Shown: piece after piece, positions 53,282 through 63,031 of the stretch
How the letters are laid out: the number at the start of each line of letters is the position of its first letter
Numbering within the stretch: the stretch's first letter is position 1
Source: Neorhodopirellula lusitana
Lineage (GTDB): Bacteria; Planctomycetota; Planctomycetia; Pirellulales; Pirellulaceae
Assembly (NCBI RefSeq): GCF_900182915.1
Contig: NZ_FXUG01000004.1
Span: 310,001 to 374,000, forward strand
Reading direction: 5' to 3'
DNA: 64,000 nt
The notes under the pieces: generated by a model
What the model was told of the DNA's origin: nothing
The model's input: only the letters and a program-made list of their open reading frames with translations
The model's database searches: none
Translations under genes and position numbers: made by a program

Positions 53282-56200
53282 ATGTCTACAGGACGCCAAC
53301 TAACAACTATCGCCGTGCTCGCTCTCGGCTTCGTCTTCGCCACCGAAAGAGGCACGAGCACTGCCTCGGCCGCCGAAGCGAAATGGATCTGGTCCGGTGA
53401 AGTCGCCGTTGACGAGGCCATTCCGACCGGCGAAACCTGCTGGTTCCGGAAAGTTCTGAACCTGCGGGACCGCGGTGAAGGAATCGTCGAAATCGCAGCC
53501 GACGATGACTACGAAGTGCGAGTCAACGGTCGCGTGATCGGCAATGGAAAATCGTATCGGCAAATGCAGGAGTTCGACATTTCGGACTACCTCGAAGTCG
53601 GCCGCAATGTCGTCGCGATACGCGTTCGCAACACCAACGGCGATACCGCCGCACTGGTCGCTCGCGTTTCCATCCGCCCAGACAACGAAGACAAATGGTA
53701 CACCTTCAGCACGGACGAAACCTGGCGCACCAGCCTGTCCGAAGAAGCCATGTGGGATAACCCCGCACTGAACGACCGGACCTGGCAAACCGCAACTGCA
53801 TTCGGGCTCTTGGGCGAAACGACACCCTGGGACCAAGGTGCGACAGTTGCCGTAGAAACAGCCAAAGAACAATCCGAACGCTTTCAAATCCAAAAAGGCT
53901 TCGGCGTCCAGCGTCTGATCAACGACGAGCAAGTCGGATCCACCATCGCGATGGCGTTTGATGAGTTCGGCCACATCATCCTGGCACAAGAACAAGGACC
54001 GCTTCTGATCGTGGTTGACCGCGACGAAGACGGTATCCCGGAAGACGTTCGCACGTATTGCGACAAGGTTGAATCGGTCCAGGGAATCCTGCCACTCAAC
54101 GGTGAAGTGTTTGTGACCGGCAAAGGTCCCGAAGGCACAGCGCTGTATCGACTAACGGATTCGGATCGCGACGGAAAACTTGAAAACGTCAAAACGGTCA
54201 TGAAGTTCCGCGGCGATGGCGGCGAACACGGCCCACACGGTTTGCGATTGGGCCCCGATGGAATGATCTACGTCTCCTTGGGAAGCCACGTTCAAGCCAT
54301 TGGCAAGACCGGCAAAGGCGAGACCCTGCGTGATATCTACGAAGGCGATCTACTGCCCCGATTCGAGGATCCAGGCGGACACGGACGCGGCGTCAAAGCC
54401 CCCGGCGGAACGATCATCCGAACCGACATTGAAGGCGACGTGGTTGAGCGAGTCGCTGGTGGCCTACGCAACACTTACGACCTGACCTTCCACCCCAGCG
54501 GCAGCCTGTTTGTGCACGACGCGGACATGGAAGCGGACGTGGAAACACCTTGGTATCGACCAACCGCGTTAATGGAAGTCACCGAGGCTGGCGAATTTGG
54601 CTGGCGCACCGGATGGGCCAAGTGGCCTGAATACTACTTCGATCGCCTTCCGAACTTACTAGACACCGGACGCGGCAGCCCAACGGGGATCGAATGCTAC
54701 GAGCATCACATGTTCCCAGTGCGATACCACGACAGCCTTTTCCTGGCGGACTGGTCCGAAGGCCGCATCCTGAACGTGCGACTGAAACCAAACGGCAGTG
54801 GCTATTCCGCGGACAGCGAAGTCTTCCTTCAAGGAGCACCACTCAACGTCACCGACTTGACCGTTGGCCCCGACGGAGCGTTGTACTTCTGCACCGGCGG
54901 ACGCGGCACCGCCGGCGGCGTCTACCGCGTCGTCTACCAGGGAAAAATCCCTGACGCGATGAAACAACTCGGCAGCGGTATCGCTGCAGCGATCCGCCAA
55001 CCACAACTCGATGCCGCTTGGTCACGCCAAGAGATCGCATCGATCCGAGGAAAACTCGGAAACGACTGGAACAAACAAGTCGCCGGTGTTGCTTACAGCG
55101 AAGACAACCCACCGTCGTACCGCATCCGAGCACTGAACTTGATGCAAATGTACGGACCAGCTCCAAGCGAAGAACTCCTTGTTGAACTCTCACGAACCGA
55201 GAACGAAGCTGTTCGCCGTCGCGCAACAATGCAACTGGGCCTATCGCCAAGTCGCGGCGCCGCAAACCGCCTGCAAGAACTACTCGGCGACGGAGACGCA
55301 CGTGTCGTCCGTACCGCATGCGAGGCAATCCTTCGCAGCGGACAACTCCCACGCAACCCGGCACCCGTCATCGAACTGCTGTCATCCAAGGACCGGAACA
55401 TCTCGTTCCTTGCCCGACAGGTGTTACAGCGAATGCCGCCGGCTTCATGGCGAAGCGATGTACTATCAACCAAGGACACACGAACCGCCTTGGTCGGCAT
55501 GCTAGCACTAGTTGCGGCTGAGCCGAACACCAAGACGGGCGGCGAAGTGCTGCAACGAGCGGGCTCGCTGATGGAAGGCTTCCTTAGCGACAAAGATTTC
55601 GTTGACACCCTACGCTTGTGCCAAGTCACACTAGATCGCTGCAAGATTCCTGCGGAAGCCGTGCCATGGCTACGCGACCGAGTTGCCGCCGAATTCCCTT
55701 CGGGCGACTCACGCATGAATCACGAACTGATTCGACTGGCCGCTTACCTGCAAGCCGACTCAATTGTTCCCAGAGCGATGGAGTACCTCGAGTCAGACGC
55801 ACCTAAGATGGACCGCGTCCTGACCGCGATGTGCCTCCAACGCATCGACCGCAAATGGACCGCACGAGAGCGTTTTGCCTTACTGAAAATGTACGAGCAA
55901 ATTGCCAGTGAAGACTCCGAAGGCTCACTGCCAATGTACATGGTCGCCGTGACCCGCGACTTTGCACGCCACCTATCCGACGACGATGTGCAAGCCATCT
56001 TGGACGAAGGCTCACGGTGGCGAAACGCTGCACTGGGTGCCATCTTCCGCTTGAAACGCCCCATCGACGACGAAACCGCTCGCAAGCTTCGCGCTCTCGA
56101 CGAAGAACTGGTGGCCGAACCCAAGATCGATGACGTTAACCGGCGTCTCCGTACTGGCATCATCGCGATGTTGTCGACCGCATCCGACGAAGAGTCTGCC

Positions 56201-57079
56201 GAACACCTGCGACATATTTGGCGCACGGAACCGCAACGCCGCAGCGTGGTGGCACTGGCACTGTCGCAAAAACCCGACGGCGACAACTGGGACTACCTCG
56301 TCCGCAGCCTCAACATCCTGGACGGGCCCGCCGCCGAGGAAGTCGTGAAGCAACTTCGCAGCGTTCCAATTGCCACCGATGACCCGATGGCCCTTCGCTC
56401 ACTGACATTGATGGGGCTTCGCGCCGCACAGCAAGAAACCTCGTTTGAAAACGTCGAAAAGCTACTGGAACACTGGACCGGCATGCAGCGTCCCAAGGGC
56501 GTTGCCAAGTCGATGGTTCCGTGGCAACGCTGGTACAGCAAGACGTTCCCGGATCGCCCCGCAGCGGAACTACCGCGAGAAGACGAATCCAAGTGGGATC
56601 TCGATCAACTGCTGACTTTCCTGGAATCGCCCGAAGGCAACACCGGCAACTTCCACGCTGGTGCGGGGCTATTCGAAAGCACATCTTGTGCGGACTGCCA
56701 CCGCCACAACGGCATCGGTCAATCGATCGGGCCTGACCTGACGAACATGTCCAAGCGATTCACTCGCCGCGAGATCCTGGAATCGATCCTGCACCCCTCG
56801 CATGTGGTCAGCGATCAATACGCCAGCAAAAAGGTGCTCACACTGGATGGCGAAGTCTACGTGGGCATGGTCAGCAAGATTGGCCGCGGCATCGAAGTTC
56901 GCGACTCAAACAACCAGGTGACCACGATCGAAACGGCCGATGTCGACTCGATCATGCCAAGCCGATCGAGCATCATGCCGAGCGGCCTGATCGACAATCT
57001 CACCATGAATCAAGTCAGCGACTTGATGGCCTATCTGGGCTTGGTGGAACCTGTCGAAATCGCAAGTCGCCCGGAATAG
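53282..57079 (+). CDS. PVC-type membrane-bound dehydrogenase with HEAT repeats and C-terminal c-heme
   Basis: 1265 residues; signal peptide at the N-terminus (QLTTIAVLALGFVFATERGT). Residues ~33-180 resemble a sugar-binding-like beta-sandwich (ETCWFRKVLNLRDRGEGIVE; DDYEVRVNGRVIGNG). From ~210 to ~570 is a beta-propeller of the PVC dehydrogenase type (VESVQGILPLNGEVFVTGKG; HGPHGLRLGPDGMIYVSLGS; GGLRNTYDLTFHPSGSLFVH). HEAT-like repeats fill ~600-1080. The C-terminus is a heme-binding domain with CADCH at 1136-1140, then GIGQSIGPDLTNM and ESILHPSHVVSDQY. It is probably a periplasmic dehydrogenase passing electrons to its own heme. Its substrate is unknown, possibly a sugar. Confidence 0.9.
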   Translation: MSTGRQLTTIAVLALGFVFATERGTSTASAAEAKWIWSGEVAVDEAIPTGETCWFRKVLNLRDRGEGIVEIAADDDYEVRVNGRVIGNGKSYRQMQEFDISDYLEVGRNVVAIRVRNTNGDTAALVARVSIRPDNEDKWYTFSTDETWRTSLSEEAMWDNPALNDRTWQTATAFGLLGETTPWDQGATVAVETAKEQSERFQIQKGFGVQRLINDEQVGSTIAMAFDEFGHIILAQEQGPLLIVVDRDEDGIPEDVRTYCDKVESVQGILPLNGEVFVTGKGPEGTALYRLTDSDRDGKLENVKTVMKFRGDGGEHGPHGLRLGPDGMIYVSLGSHVQAIGKTGKGETLRDIYEGDLLPRFEDPGGHGRGVKAPGGTIIRTDIEGDVVERVAGGLRNTYDLTFHPSGSLFVHDADMEADVETPWYRPTALMEVTEAGEFGWRTGWAKWPEYYFDRLPNLLDTGRGSPTGIECYEHHMFPVRYHDSLFLADWSEGRILNVRLKPNGSGYSADSEVFLQGAPLNVTDLTVGPDGALYFCTGGRGTAGGVYRVVYQGKIPDAMKQLGSGIAAAIRQPQLDAAWSRQEIASIRGKLGNDWNKQVAGVAYSEDNPPSYRIRALNLMQMYGPAPSEELLVELSRTENEAVRRRATMQLGLSPSRGAANRLQELLGDGDARVVRTACEAILRSGQLPRNPAPVIELLSSKDRNISFLARQVLQRMPPASWRSDVLSTKDTRTALVGMLALVAAEPNTKTGGEVLQRAGSLMEGFLSDKDFVDTLRLCQVTLDRCKIPAEAVPWLRDRVAAEFPSGDSRMNHELIRLAAYLQADSIVPRAMEYLESDAPKMDRVLTAMCLQRIDRKWTARERFALLKMYEQIASEDSEGSLPMYMVAVTRDFARHLSDDDVQAILDEGSRWRNAALGAIFRLKRPIDDETARKLRALDEELVAEPKIDDVNRRLRTGIIAMLSTASDEESAEHLRHIWRTEPQRRSVVALALSQKPDGDNWDYLVRSLNILDGPAAEEVVKQLRSVPIATDDPMALRSLTLMGLRAAQQETSFENVEKLLEHWTGMQRPKGVAKSMVPWQRWYSKTFPDRPAAELPREDESKWDLDQLLTFLESPEGNTGNFHAGAGLFESTSCADCHRHNGIGQSIGPDLTNMSKRFTRREILESILHPSHVVSDQYASKKVLTLDGEVYVGMVSKIGRGIEVRDSNNQVTTIETADVDSIMPSRSSIMPSGLIDNLTMNQVSDLMAYLGLVEPVEIASRPE

Positions 57080-57257
57080 TTCGGCTAGAATAGCTCGCCC
57101 CAGAATGAAACTTCTGAGGCGACAACTGGAACGGACCGCTGAAATACCATCAGCGAGCAATCACTTCAGCAAGTCATACGGTAAGCCGCCTGCTTTTTGC
57201 AGCGACTGCCCAGACTTTGCGAAGCCTGAAACCGCGAATCGCGACTGAATCGATCTC

Positions 57258-58148
57258 TTACGATTGATAGCGACGCAGGAACACTGCCGCAGTTTCGGCG
57301 ACAAAGATCGCGTCGCTGGGGTGACTGATCAGTAAATGGTCAGCTCCCGGCAAAGCGATCACACTGGCTTGACTCAACCCATCTTGATCATGCACCAAGC
57401 CAGCGATCCGCAAAGCGTGATCGAAGCCCAGCGTTTGATCGACTGGCGAGTGAAACACCATCACCGGGCAGCGAATCTGATCCAGTTGATCGGCAAGTTG
57501 GTGACTACGAAAGTCATCCAGGGTCTCTTGCCGGATCGTCCAGGTCCGCCCGCCGATCACGACATCGCCGACTCCGTCGGCAACGATCGCGGGGTTCATC
57601 ACCTCCATCAACGACGCCAGATGCTGAGTATCGCTGGGGGCTGCAATCGCGACGACTGCCCGAATGGCCTCCCGCTCAGCCACCGTTAACTGCTCACCAA
57701 CCGCATGCGGCAAACCAGCGGCGACGCCTAGCGACGCAGCTCCACCGAAACTGTGCCCAATCAAACCGGTCACTGGCCCCAGCGACTGCGTCGCAAAACG
57801 AATGGCAGCGGTTAGATCAGCAAGATTTGTTGAAAAATTGGTGTGCGAAAAATCGCCCTGACTGCCGCCCAAACCGGTCATGTCGAACCGCAAGACAGCA
57901 ACACCGAGTTCTGACATTCGCCGAGAAATCCGAGCGATCGCCTTGATGTCTTTGCCGCACGTAAAGCAGTGACTGAACACGACCACCGGTACGTTACTGG
58001 GCAACGGAGCGGCGTCATCTGTGGCTGCATCATCCGCTGCCACGACAGGGCGGTCCACAATTCCCGCTAAACGAAAACCGGCACCGCCTTCGAACTCAAC
58101 TCGGTAACTGCGTCGCTTAAAAGGATCGCAAGCAAGATTTGAAATCAT
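57258..58148 (-). CDS. Alpha/beta hydrolase of the OsmC-associated type, without OsmC
   Basis: 296 residues from the ATG at 58148; a TTG at 58166 overlapping the floA stop is the alternative. The nucleophile elbow GLIGHSFGGAASLG has Ser133, and the acid and base likely lie in FHSPVDQTLGFDHA and LPGADHLLISHP. The block VVVFSHCFTCGKD followed by ISRRMSELGVAVLRFDMTGL and GDFSHTNFSTNLADL is the pattern I associate with bifunctional hydrolase/OsmC proteins; here the protein ends after the hydrolase. No signal peptide. It lies directly downstream of floA with essentially no gap, so it is probably co-translated with the flotillin. The substrate is unknown. Confidence 0.88.
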   Translation of the reverse strand: MISNLACDPFKRRSYRVEFEGGAGFRLAGIVDRPVVAADDAATDDAAPLPSNVPVVVFSHCFTCGKDIKAIARISRRMSELGVAVLRFDMTGLGGSQGDFSHTNFSTNLADLTAAIRFATQSLGPVTGLIGHSFGGAASLGVAAGLPHAVGEQLTVAEREAIRAVVAIAAPSDTQHLASLMEVMNPAIVADGVGDVVIGGRTWTIRQETLDDFRSHQLADQLDQIRCPVMVFHSPVDQTLGFDHALRIAGLVHDQDGLSQASVIALPGADHLLISHPSDAIFVAETAAVFLRRYQS

Positions 58149-58162
58149 CCCAGGCGAACCGC

Positions 58163-59293
58163 TCAACGGGAAGAATCCGAGGACGGTGAACCCGATGACG
58201 AATCACTGCCGCCGATTCGACCGGCAGCAAACGCTTCCGCCATCGCTTTCGGGACCTCGGCCTCAGCCAAGACCAATCGCGAACGATTTTCCGAAACACG
58301 AGCCTTCATCTGCTGCTCTTCCGCAATCGCTTCGGCCCGTCGACGCTCCGCCTTCGCACGGGCCACCCGCGTATCGGCCTCCGCTTGATCGCTTTGCAAT
58401 CGAGCCCCGATATTTTCGCCAACGTCGATATCGGCAATATCAATCGAGACGATCTCAAACGCGGTCTGGGCATCCAAAGCACGCGACAAGACGACCTTCG
58501 TGATCATGTCCGGGTTTTCAAGAACGTTGAAGTGCGACTCCGCTGACCCGATGGAGCTAATGATTGCCTCACCGACGCGTGCGATAATGGTGTCCTCGGT
58601 CGCTCCACCAATCAACTGTTCAATGTTGGTTCGCACGGTCACACGGGCACGGACTCGCAGCTCGATCCCATTTTTCGTGATTGCACTCAGTGTCGTCTTC
58701 CCGCTTCGCTTGGGATCGGGGCAATCGATCACCTTGGGATAGACACTGGTCTGAACGGCATCCAGAACATCACGCCCGGCCAGGTCGATGGCCGCCGCCT
58801 GGTCAAAATCCAAGGGGATCTTGGCACGGTGGGCAGCGATAATCGCGTTAATCACATTCATCACGTTCCCGCCGGCAAGGTAGTGAGCCTCCAGCCGCTG
58901 GGTGCTGATTCCGAATTCCCGGCCGATATCCAGCTTCGCCTGCGCCGCCATCACCTTCGCTTGCACGATCACATTCGGATTGACCTTCGTGAAATGCATG
59001 CGAATCAGATTCGCCAGCTTCACGTCGGCGTTGGACATGTAGGCCTGGAACCAAAGTTTCCCGTAACGCAAGAAAAAGTAGCCCAAGATCGCGAACGCGA
59101 ACAAGGCAAACAAAATCCCCACGACCACCATCATCACATAGCCACTGAAAGGCTCTTCCTTGGGCGGCACGGGCATCTGCTGAGCCAACTGCAACTGCGC
59201 CAGCCCCCAGTTCGGAACCAACAGGTGCTGGACTGAATCGAAGTGCCGTCCCGAACTCCAGTGCATGTGAGCAAGTTCCAGGCCGTTAGGCAT
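58163..59293 (-). CDS. floA: Flotillin-like protein FloA
   Basis: 376 residues from the ATG at 59293 ([15 protein letters not shown]); a TTG at 59308 is possible. One TM hairpin or helix ([20 protein letters not shown], about 54-73) is followed by the SPFH/PHB domain: [79 protein letters not shown] and the FloA block [20 protein letters not shown]. The coiled-coil end is Ala/Glu/Arg-rich ([20 protein letters not shown]). FloA homologues (formerly UPF0365) organise membrane microdomains. The N-terminus before the TM is ~50 residues, longer than in Bacillus FloA. It is divergent from the cbb3 oxidase operon. Confidence 0.93.
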   Translation of the reverse strand: MPNGLELAHMHWSSGRHFDSVQHLLVPNWGLAQLQLAQQMPVPPKEEPFSGYVMMVVVGILFALFAFAILGYFFLRYGKLWFQAYMSNADVKLANLIRMHFTKVNPNVIVQAKVMAAQAKLDIGREFGISTQRLEAHYLAGGNVMNVINAIIAAHRAKIPLDFDQAAAIDLAGRDVLDAVQTSVYPKVIDCPDPKRSGKTTLSAITKNGIELRVRARVTVRTNIEQLIGGATEDTIIARVGEAIISSIGSAESHFNVLENPDMITKVVLSRALDAQTAFEIVSIDIADIDVGENIGARLQSDQAEADTRVARAKAERRRAEAIAEEQQMKARVSENRSRLVLAEAEVPKAMAEAFAAGRIGGSDSSSGSPSSDSSR

Positions 59294-59368
59294 TACCAAG
59301 GATATCAACAGGAGACCCAGCGAGAGAAAGGTGTGCGGATTGAGAAAACGTGGTTTTATCTTAGCGTA

Positions 59369-59380
59369 GCTAGCGCTAGC
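59369..59380. promoter_or_regulatory. 12-bp perfect palindrome between floA and the cbb3 operon
   Basis: GCTAGCGCTAGC, 76 bp upstream of the floA start and 185 bp upstream of ccoNO. Its length and place suit a dimeric regulator site for either direction. No known consensus is matched. Confidence 0.4.
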
Positions 59381-59450
59381 AGTGTCGAACGAGGACGCGA
59401 ACTCTGGTTAAATAGTAGAACGTGGCAAACGTCTGTTTCCCGCCCCCGAG

Positions 59451-59485
59451 CCAGTGCGTTAGAAATGCACATTTTGTCGCACTGG
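59451..59485. promoter_or_regulatory. Nested inverted repeat upstream of ccoNO
   Basis: Outer arms CCAGTGCG (59451-59458) and CGCACTGG (59478-59485) are perfect. An inner pair AAATG-CA-CATTT (59463-59474) is centred within half a base of the outer pair. The element ends 80 bp before the ccoNO ATG and is too far from the floA 3' end to be its terminator. It may be an operator or a 5' leader hairpin controlling the oxidase operon. Confidence 0.55.
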
Positions 59486-59565
59486 TAATAAGGCACCTCT
59501 GTGTGCAATATTGGTGGCAGGGCAACAACGAAACTCATCTACATCGACCATACTTGAGGCACAAA

Positions 59566-61986
59566 ATGGCGACAATGACGTCGACCAAACATCCGCAACC
59601 TGGAGGAACTTCCTCCGGAGGCACCGGCTCTGCGGGATCCGGCGATGCCGGCCAGATGGAGCAGTTTTCCTACGACGATACAATCGTCCGCTTATTTGCG
59701 ACGGCAACCATCGTCTGGGGAATCGTCGCCACCTTGGCGGGGCTCACCGTGGCCGTCCTCCTGGTGATGCCAGGATTATCGGGAGGGTTGGATTGGCTGA
59801 ACTTTGCCAGACTCCGCCCCCTGCACACGAACGCGGCCATTTTCGCGTTCGCGGGTAACGCCATTTTTGCTGCGATCTATTACAGCACCCAACGTTTATG
59901 CAAAACGAGGATGTGGAGCGATGCCCTCAGCCAGATGCACTTCTGGGGTTGGCAGCTCATCATCGTGTTAGCAGCACTAACGCTGCCGTTCGGAATCACC
60001 CAAAGTAAAGAGTACGCCGAACTCGAGTGGCCCATTGATATTTTGATCGCCGTCGTTTGGCTGTTCATCTTCGGTGGCAACTTCTTGATGACACTGATCA
60101 ATCGTCGCGAACGTCACATGTACGTTGCGTTGTGGTTCTACATCGCCACGATCGTGACCGTCGCGTTGTTGCACGTATTCAACAACCTGGTCGTTCCGAT
60201 CGGCTTGTTCGCCAGTATCCCGATTTACGCTGGCGTGCAGGACGCGTTCATGCAGTGGTGGTACGGGCACAACGCGGTGGCGTTCTTCCTGACCACACCG
60301 TTCTTGGGCCTGATGTATTACTTCTTGCCCAAGGCCGCCGACCGGCCAGTGTTCAGTTACCGGCTGAGCATCATTCACTTCTGGTCGCTGGTATTCATCT
60401 ACATTTGGGCGGGTCCGCACCACCTTCACTACACCGCACTTCCCGAATGGGCCAGCACCTTAGGCATGCTCTTCAGCGTGATGCTGTGGATGCCCAGCTG
60501 GGGCGGGATGATCAACGGACTGCTGACATTGCGGGGTGCCTGGCACAAGGTTGCCGCTGACCCCGTACTGAAGTTCTTCGTTGTCGGAATCACGTTCTAC
60601 GGAATGTCCACCTTTGAAGGCCCAGCTTTGTCGGTCAAGGCAATTAACGCTTTCACTCACTACACCGACTGGACCATCGCTCACGTTCACTCCGGTGCTC
60701 TCGGCTGGAACGGTTTCATGTCATTCGGCATGCTGTATTGGCTGCTGCCACGGCTCTACCAGACCAAACTGTGGAGCCCGAAGCTGATGAGCCTTCACTT
60801 CTGGACAGGCACCATCGGAATCCTGCTGTACATCATTCCGATTTACGCAGCTGGCCTGATGCAAGGCTGGATGTGGCGTGCCATGGATGACACGGGACAC
60901 TTGATGTATCCCGACTTTATCGAAACCACTCAATCGATCGTTCCACTGTGGTGGCTGCGAGTCGTGGGAGGCATCTTGTATGTCAGCGGTGCACTGATGA
61001 TGGGCATCAACGCGTTGATGACCTGGAAGAACCGTCCTTCGACCTACGAAGTGCCCGTGATTTCGGCACCACGTTTGACCAAAGAATACGTTTCCCAAGA
61101 ACCAGCACCGAAGAGTCACCTCGAAGACGTTCCGGTTCTGGAACTGGGCAAGAAGCTCGACATCTTTGGGCGAATGGGTTGGCACCGTCGCTGGGAACGT
61201 TTGCCGGTCAAGTTCACCGTGCTGGTCACCCTTGCGGTGGTCGTGGCGACGCTTTCCGAGCTGATCCCGACGTTCTTAATTCGTACCAATGTTCCTACCA
61301 TTGCCACGGTGAAACCTTACACGCCGCTGGAATTGGCTGGACGGCACATCTTTGTGTCCGAGGGCTGCTACAACTGCCACTCACAAATGATTCGCCCAAT
61401 GGTTTCCGAGACCAAGCGGTACGGTGAGTACAGCAAGCCAGGCGAATTCATCTACGATCGTCCGTTCCAATGGGGCAGTCGCCGAATTGGGCCCGACCTG
61501 GCTCGTGAAGGTGGCAAGCAAAGTAGCTTCTGGCACTGGACCCACTTCGAAAACCCTGAAAACGTTTCACCAGGTAGCGTCATGCCTTCCTACGGTCACC
61601 TACTGACCGAGGACATGAAGTACGACGCCATCGCACCGCACGTGAAAGCGGCTGCTTACTTGGGTGCGGAATACACCGACGAAGAACTGAATAACACCGC
61701 AGAAGTTGCCCAGAAGCAGGCGGAATACATTGCGGCGGATATCGTTCAGCAAGGTGGCCCGGCAAAGACGTACGAGAAACAGGCGATTGCCTTGATCGCA
61801 TACTTGCAACGCGTTGGCGTGGACCTGTTTGCTGAAGAAGCCCCCGCGGAACCAGCTGGTGACGCGGATTCGGATCCGGAATCCACCGAAGCGGATCCAG
61901 ATGTGGCACTCAATGAGGCGTCGGTCACACCGGTCGCCTCATCCCTACACGCCCTCAATTCCTCACTAGACGAAAGCAATTCTTAG
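59566..61986 (+). CDS. ccoNO: cbb3-type cytochrome c oxidase, fused subunits I and II (CcoNO)
   Basis: 806 residues from the ATG at 59566 (MATMTSTKHPQPGGTSSG); the longer frame has no support. Subunit I comes first, with heme and copper ligands in RLRPLHTNAAIFAF, WYGHNAVAFFLTTP, IWAGPHHLHYTALPEW and TDWTIAHVHSGALGWN over about twelve TM helices. A linker near 485-545 leads to subunit II: one TM (VLVTLAVVVATLSELI), then EGCYNCHSQMIRPM with the heme site C601-x2-C-H605 and SVMPSYGHLL. CcoN and CcoO are separate proteins in proteobacteria. The C-terminus has an acidic Ser/Asp-rich tail. It reduces O2 to water with high affinity and pumps protons. Confidence 0.97.
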   Translation: MATMTSTKHPQPGGTSSGGTGSAGSGDAGQMEQFSYDDTIVRLFATATIVWGIVATLAGLTVAVLLVMPGLSGGLDWLNFARLRPLHTNAAIFAFAGNAIFAAIYYSTQRLCKTRMWSDALSQMHFWGWQLIIVLAALTLPFGITQSKEYAELEWPIDILIAVVWLFIFGGNFLMTLINRRERHMYVALWFYIATIVTVALLHVFNNLVVPIGLFASIPIYAGVQDAFMQWWYGHNAVAFFLTTPFLGLMYYFLPKAADRPVFSYRLSIIHFWSLVFIYIWAGPHHLHYTALPEWASTLGMLFSVMLWMPSWGGMINGLLTLRGAWHKVAADPVLKFFVVGITFYGMSTFEGPALSVKAINAFTHYTDWTIAHVHSGALGWNGFMSFGMLYWLLPRLYQTKLWSPKLMSLHFWTGTIGILLYIIPIYAAGLMQGWMWRAMDDTGHLMYPDFIETTQSIVPLWWLRVVGGILYVSGALMMGINALMTWKNRPSTYEVPVISAPRLTKEYVSQEPAPKSHLEDVPVLELGKKLDIFGRMGWHRRWERLPVKFTVLVTLAVVVATLSELIPTFLIRTNVPTIATVKPYTPLELAGRHIFVSEGCYNCHSQMIRPMVSETKRYGEYSKPGEFIYDRPFQWGSRRIGPDLAREGGKQSSFWHWTHFENPENVSPGSVMPSYGHLLTEDMKYDAIAPHVKAAAYLGAEYTDEELNNTAEVAQKQAEYIAADIVQQGGPAKTYEKQAIALIAYLQRVGVDLFAEEAPAEPAGDADSDPESTEADPDVALNEASVTPVASSLHALNSSLDESNS

Positions 61987-61987
61987 C

Positions 61988-62164
61988 ATGATTAAAGATC
62001 TAGTTTGTGCGTTGGACTACTCGTCTTGTGCTGAATGGGCACTCGCGTTGTTCGTAGTCGCCTTCGCCACCATTACTTACGGAACATTACGGCTCAGTCA
62101 GGACGCGACGGATCGGTTCGCATCGATTCCGCTGAGCGATCAAGTGGAGGATCCCCGCCAATGA
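61988..62164 (+). CDS. ccoQ: CcoQ/FixQ-like small membrane subunit
   Basis: 58 residues, starting 1 bp after the ccoNO stop and overlapping ccoP by the four bases ATGA. One TM helix (AEWALALFVVAFATITYGTL) is followed by a short charged tail (RLSQDATDRFASIPLSDQ). Size, topology and position between ccoO and ccoP are those of CcoQ, which stabilises the oxidase. Sequence similarity to characterised CcoQ is not obvious by eye, so the name rests on context. Confidence 0.8.
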   Translation: MIKDLVCALDYSSCAEWALALFVVAFATITYGTLRLSQDATDRFASIPLSDQVEDPRQ

Positions 62165-62802
62165 GTTCGACGCCAACTGAAAACACAGCGAATGATTCGG
62201 TCCTAACGGAACACGCTTACGACGGGATCGAGGAATTCGACAACCCGCTTCCGGGTTGGTGGAAGTGGTTGTTCATCGCTTGCATCGCATTCTGCCCGCC
62301 TTATTTCCTGTACTACCACGGGGGAACGCCGGGCCGGTCCATCGAAGAAATCTATTCGCAGGCCCTGGCAGCGAACACGCGTTTGCAGTTTGCTGAAATC
62401 GGTGAACTGCAACCTGACGAAGCGACACTGGTCAGTTTTATGGAGAAGGACAATTGGTTGCGGGTCGGAAAAATCGTTTTCCAAACGCACTGCGTTTCCT
62501 GCCATGGTCGTGAAGGCGAGGGCAAAGTCGGCCCGAACTTGACCGACGAAAGCTACAAGAACGTCAAGAAGATCGAAGATATTGCTTCGGTGATCAACAA
62601 CGGTGCCGCTGCCGGTGCAATGCCACAGTGGTCCAACCGCTTGCATCCCAATGAAGTGGTGCTCGTTGCGGCGTATGTCGCTTCCATGCGAGGCGAAATG
62701 CTCGAAGGACCGCGTGGTGCTGAGGGCAAGGAAATCCCACCTTGGCCTGAGGCGGTTGAGGCACCGGAATCTGAATCTGAATCCGATTCGGCTTCAGAGT
62801 AG
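62161..62802 (+). CDS. ccoP: cbb3 oxidase subunit III (CcoP), mono-heme form
   Basis: 213 residues. The N-terminal YDGIEEFDNPLPGWWKWLFI is the CcoP signature (D-G-I-x-E-x-D-N-P-L-P-x-W-W), followed by its TM helix (WLFIACIAFCPPYFLYYHGG). Only one c-heme site is present, CVSCHG at 111-115, with NGAAAGAMPQW supplying the Met ligand. Canonical CcoP is ~300 residues with two hemes, so one cytochrome domain is missing. The C-terminus is acidic (PESESESDSASE). It accepts electrons from a soluble cytochrome or the bc complex and hands them to CcoO. It is translationally coupled to ccoQ. Confidence 0.94.
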   Translation: MSSTPTENTANDSVLTEHAYDGIEEFDNPLPGWWKWLFIACIAFCPPYFLYYHGGTPGRSIEEIYSQALAANTRLQFAEIGELQPDEATLVSFMEKDNWLRVGKIVFQTHCVSCHGREGEGKVGPNLTDESYKNVKKIEDIASVINNGAAAGAMPQWSNRLHPNEVVLVAAYVASMRGEMLEGPRGAEGKEIPPWPEAVEAPESESESDSASE

Positions 62803-63031
62803 GTAGGTCGTAGATGAATGTTGCGGCCAATCAGGCGGTGACTGAGTAAAGATGCGAGAACGGCAGCTGGATTGGAATCCACCAATCCGGCTGCAAGTGA
62901 CCACGCGGCTAGCGGCCCAAGGGCAGCTCACGCGAAGTCCGATGGTGCTCTTCGTTAAAGCGAGGGGAGTCATGCAAACGCGACGACACGCTTGCATTTG
63001 TCTCACGTAAGATGCTTTCAAGTACAAAACA

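Noticed and set aside
53014-53400. 128-codon + strand frame upstream of the PVC dehydrogenase
   Set aside because: It overlaps the dehydrogenase start and signal peptide in another frame and has no recognisable feature.
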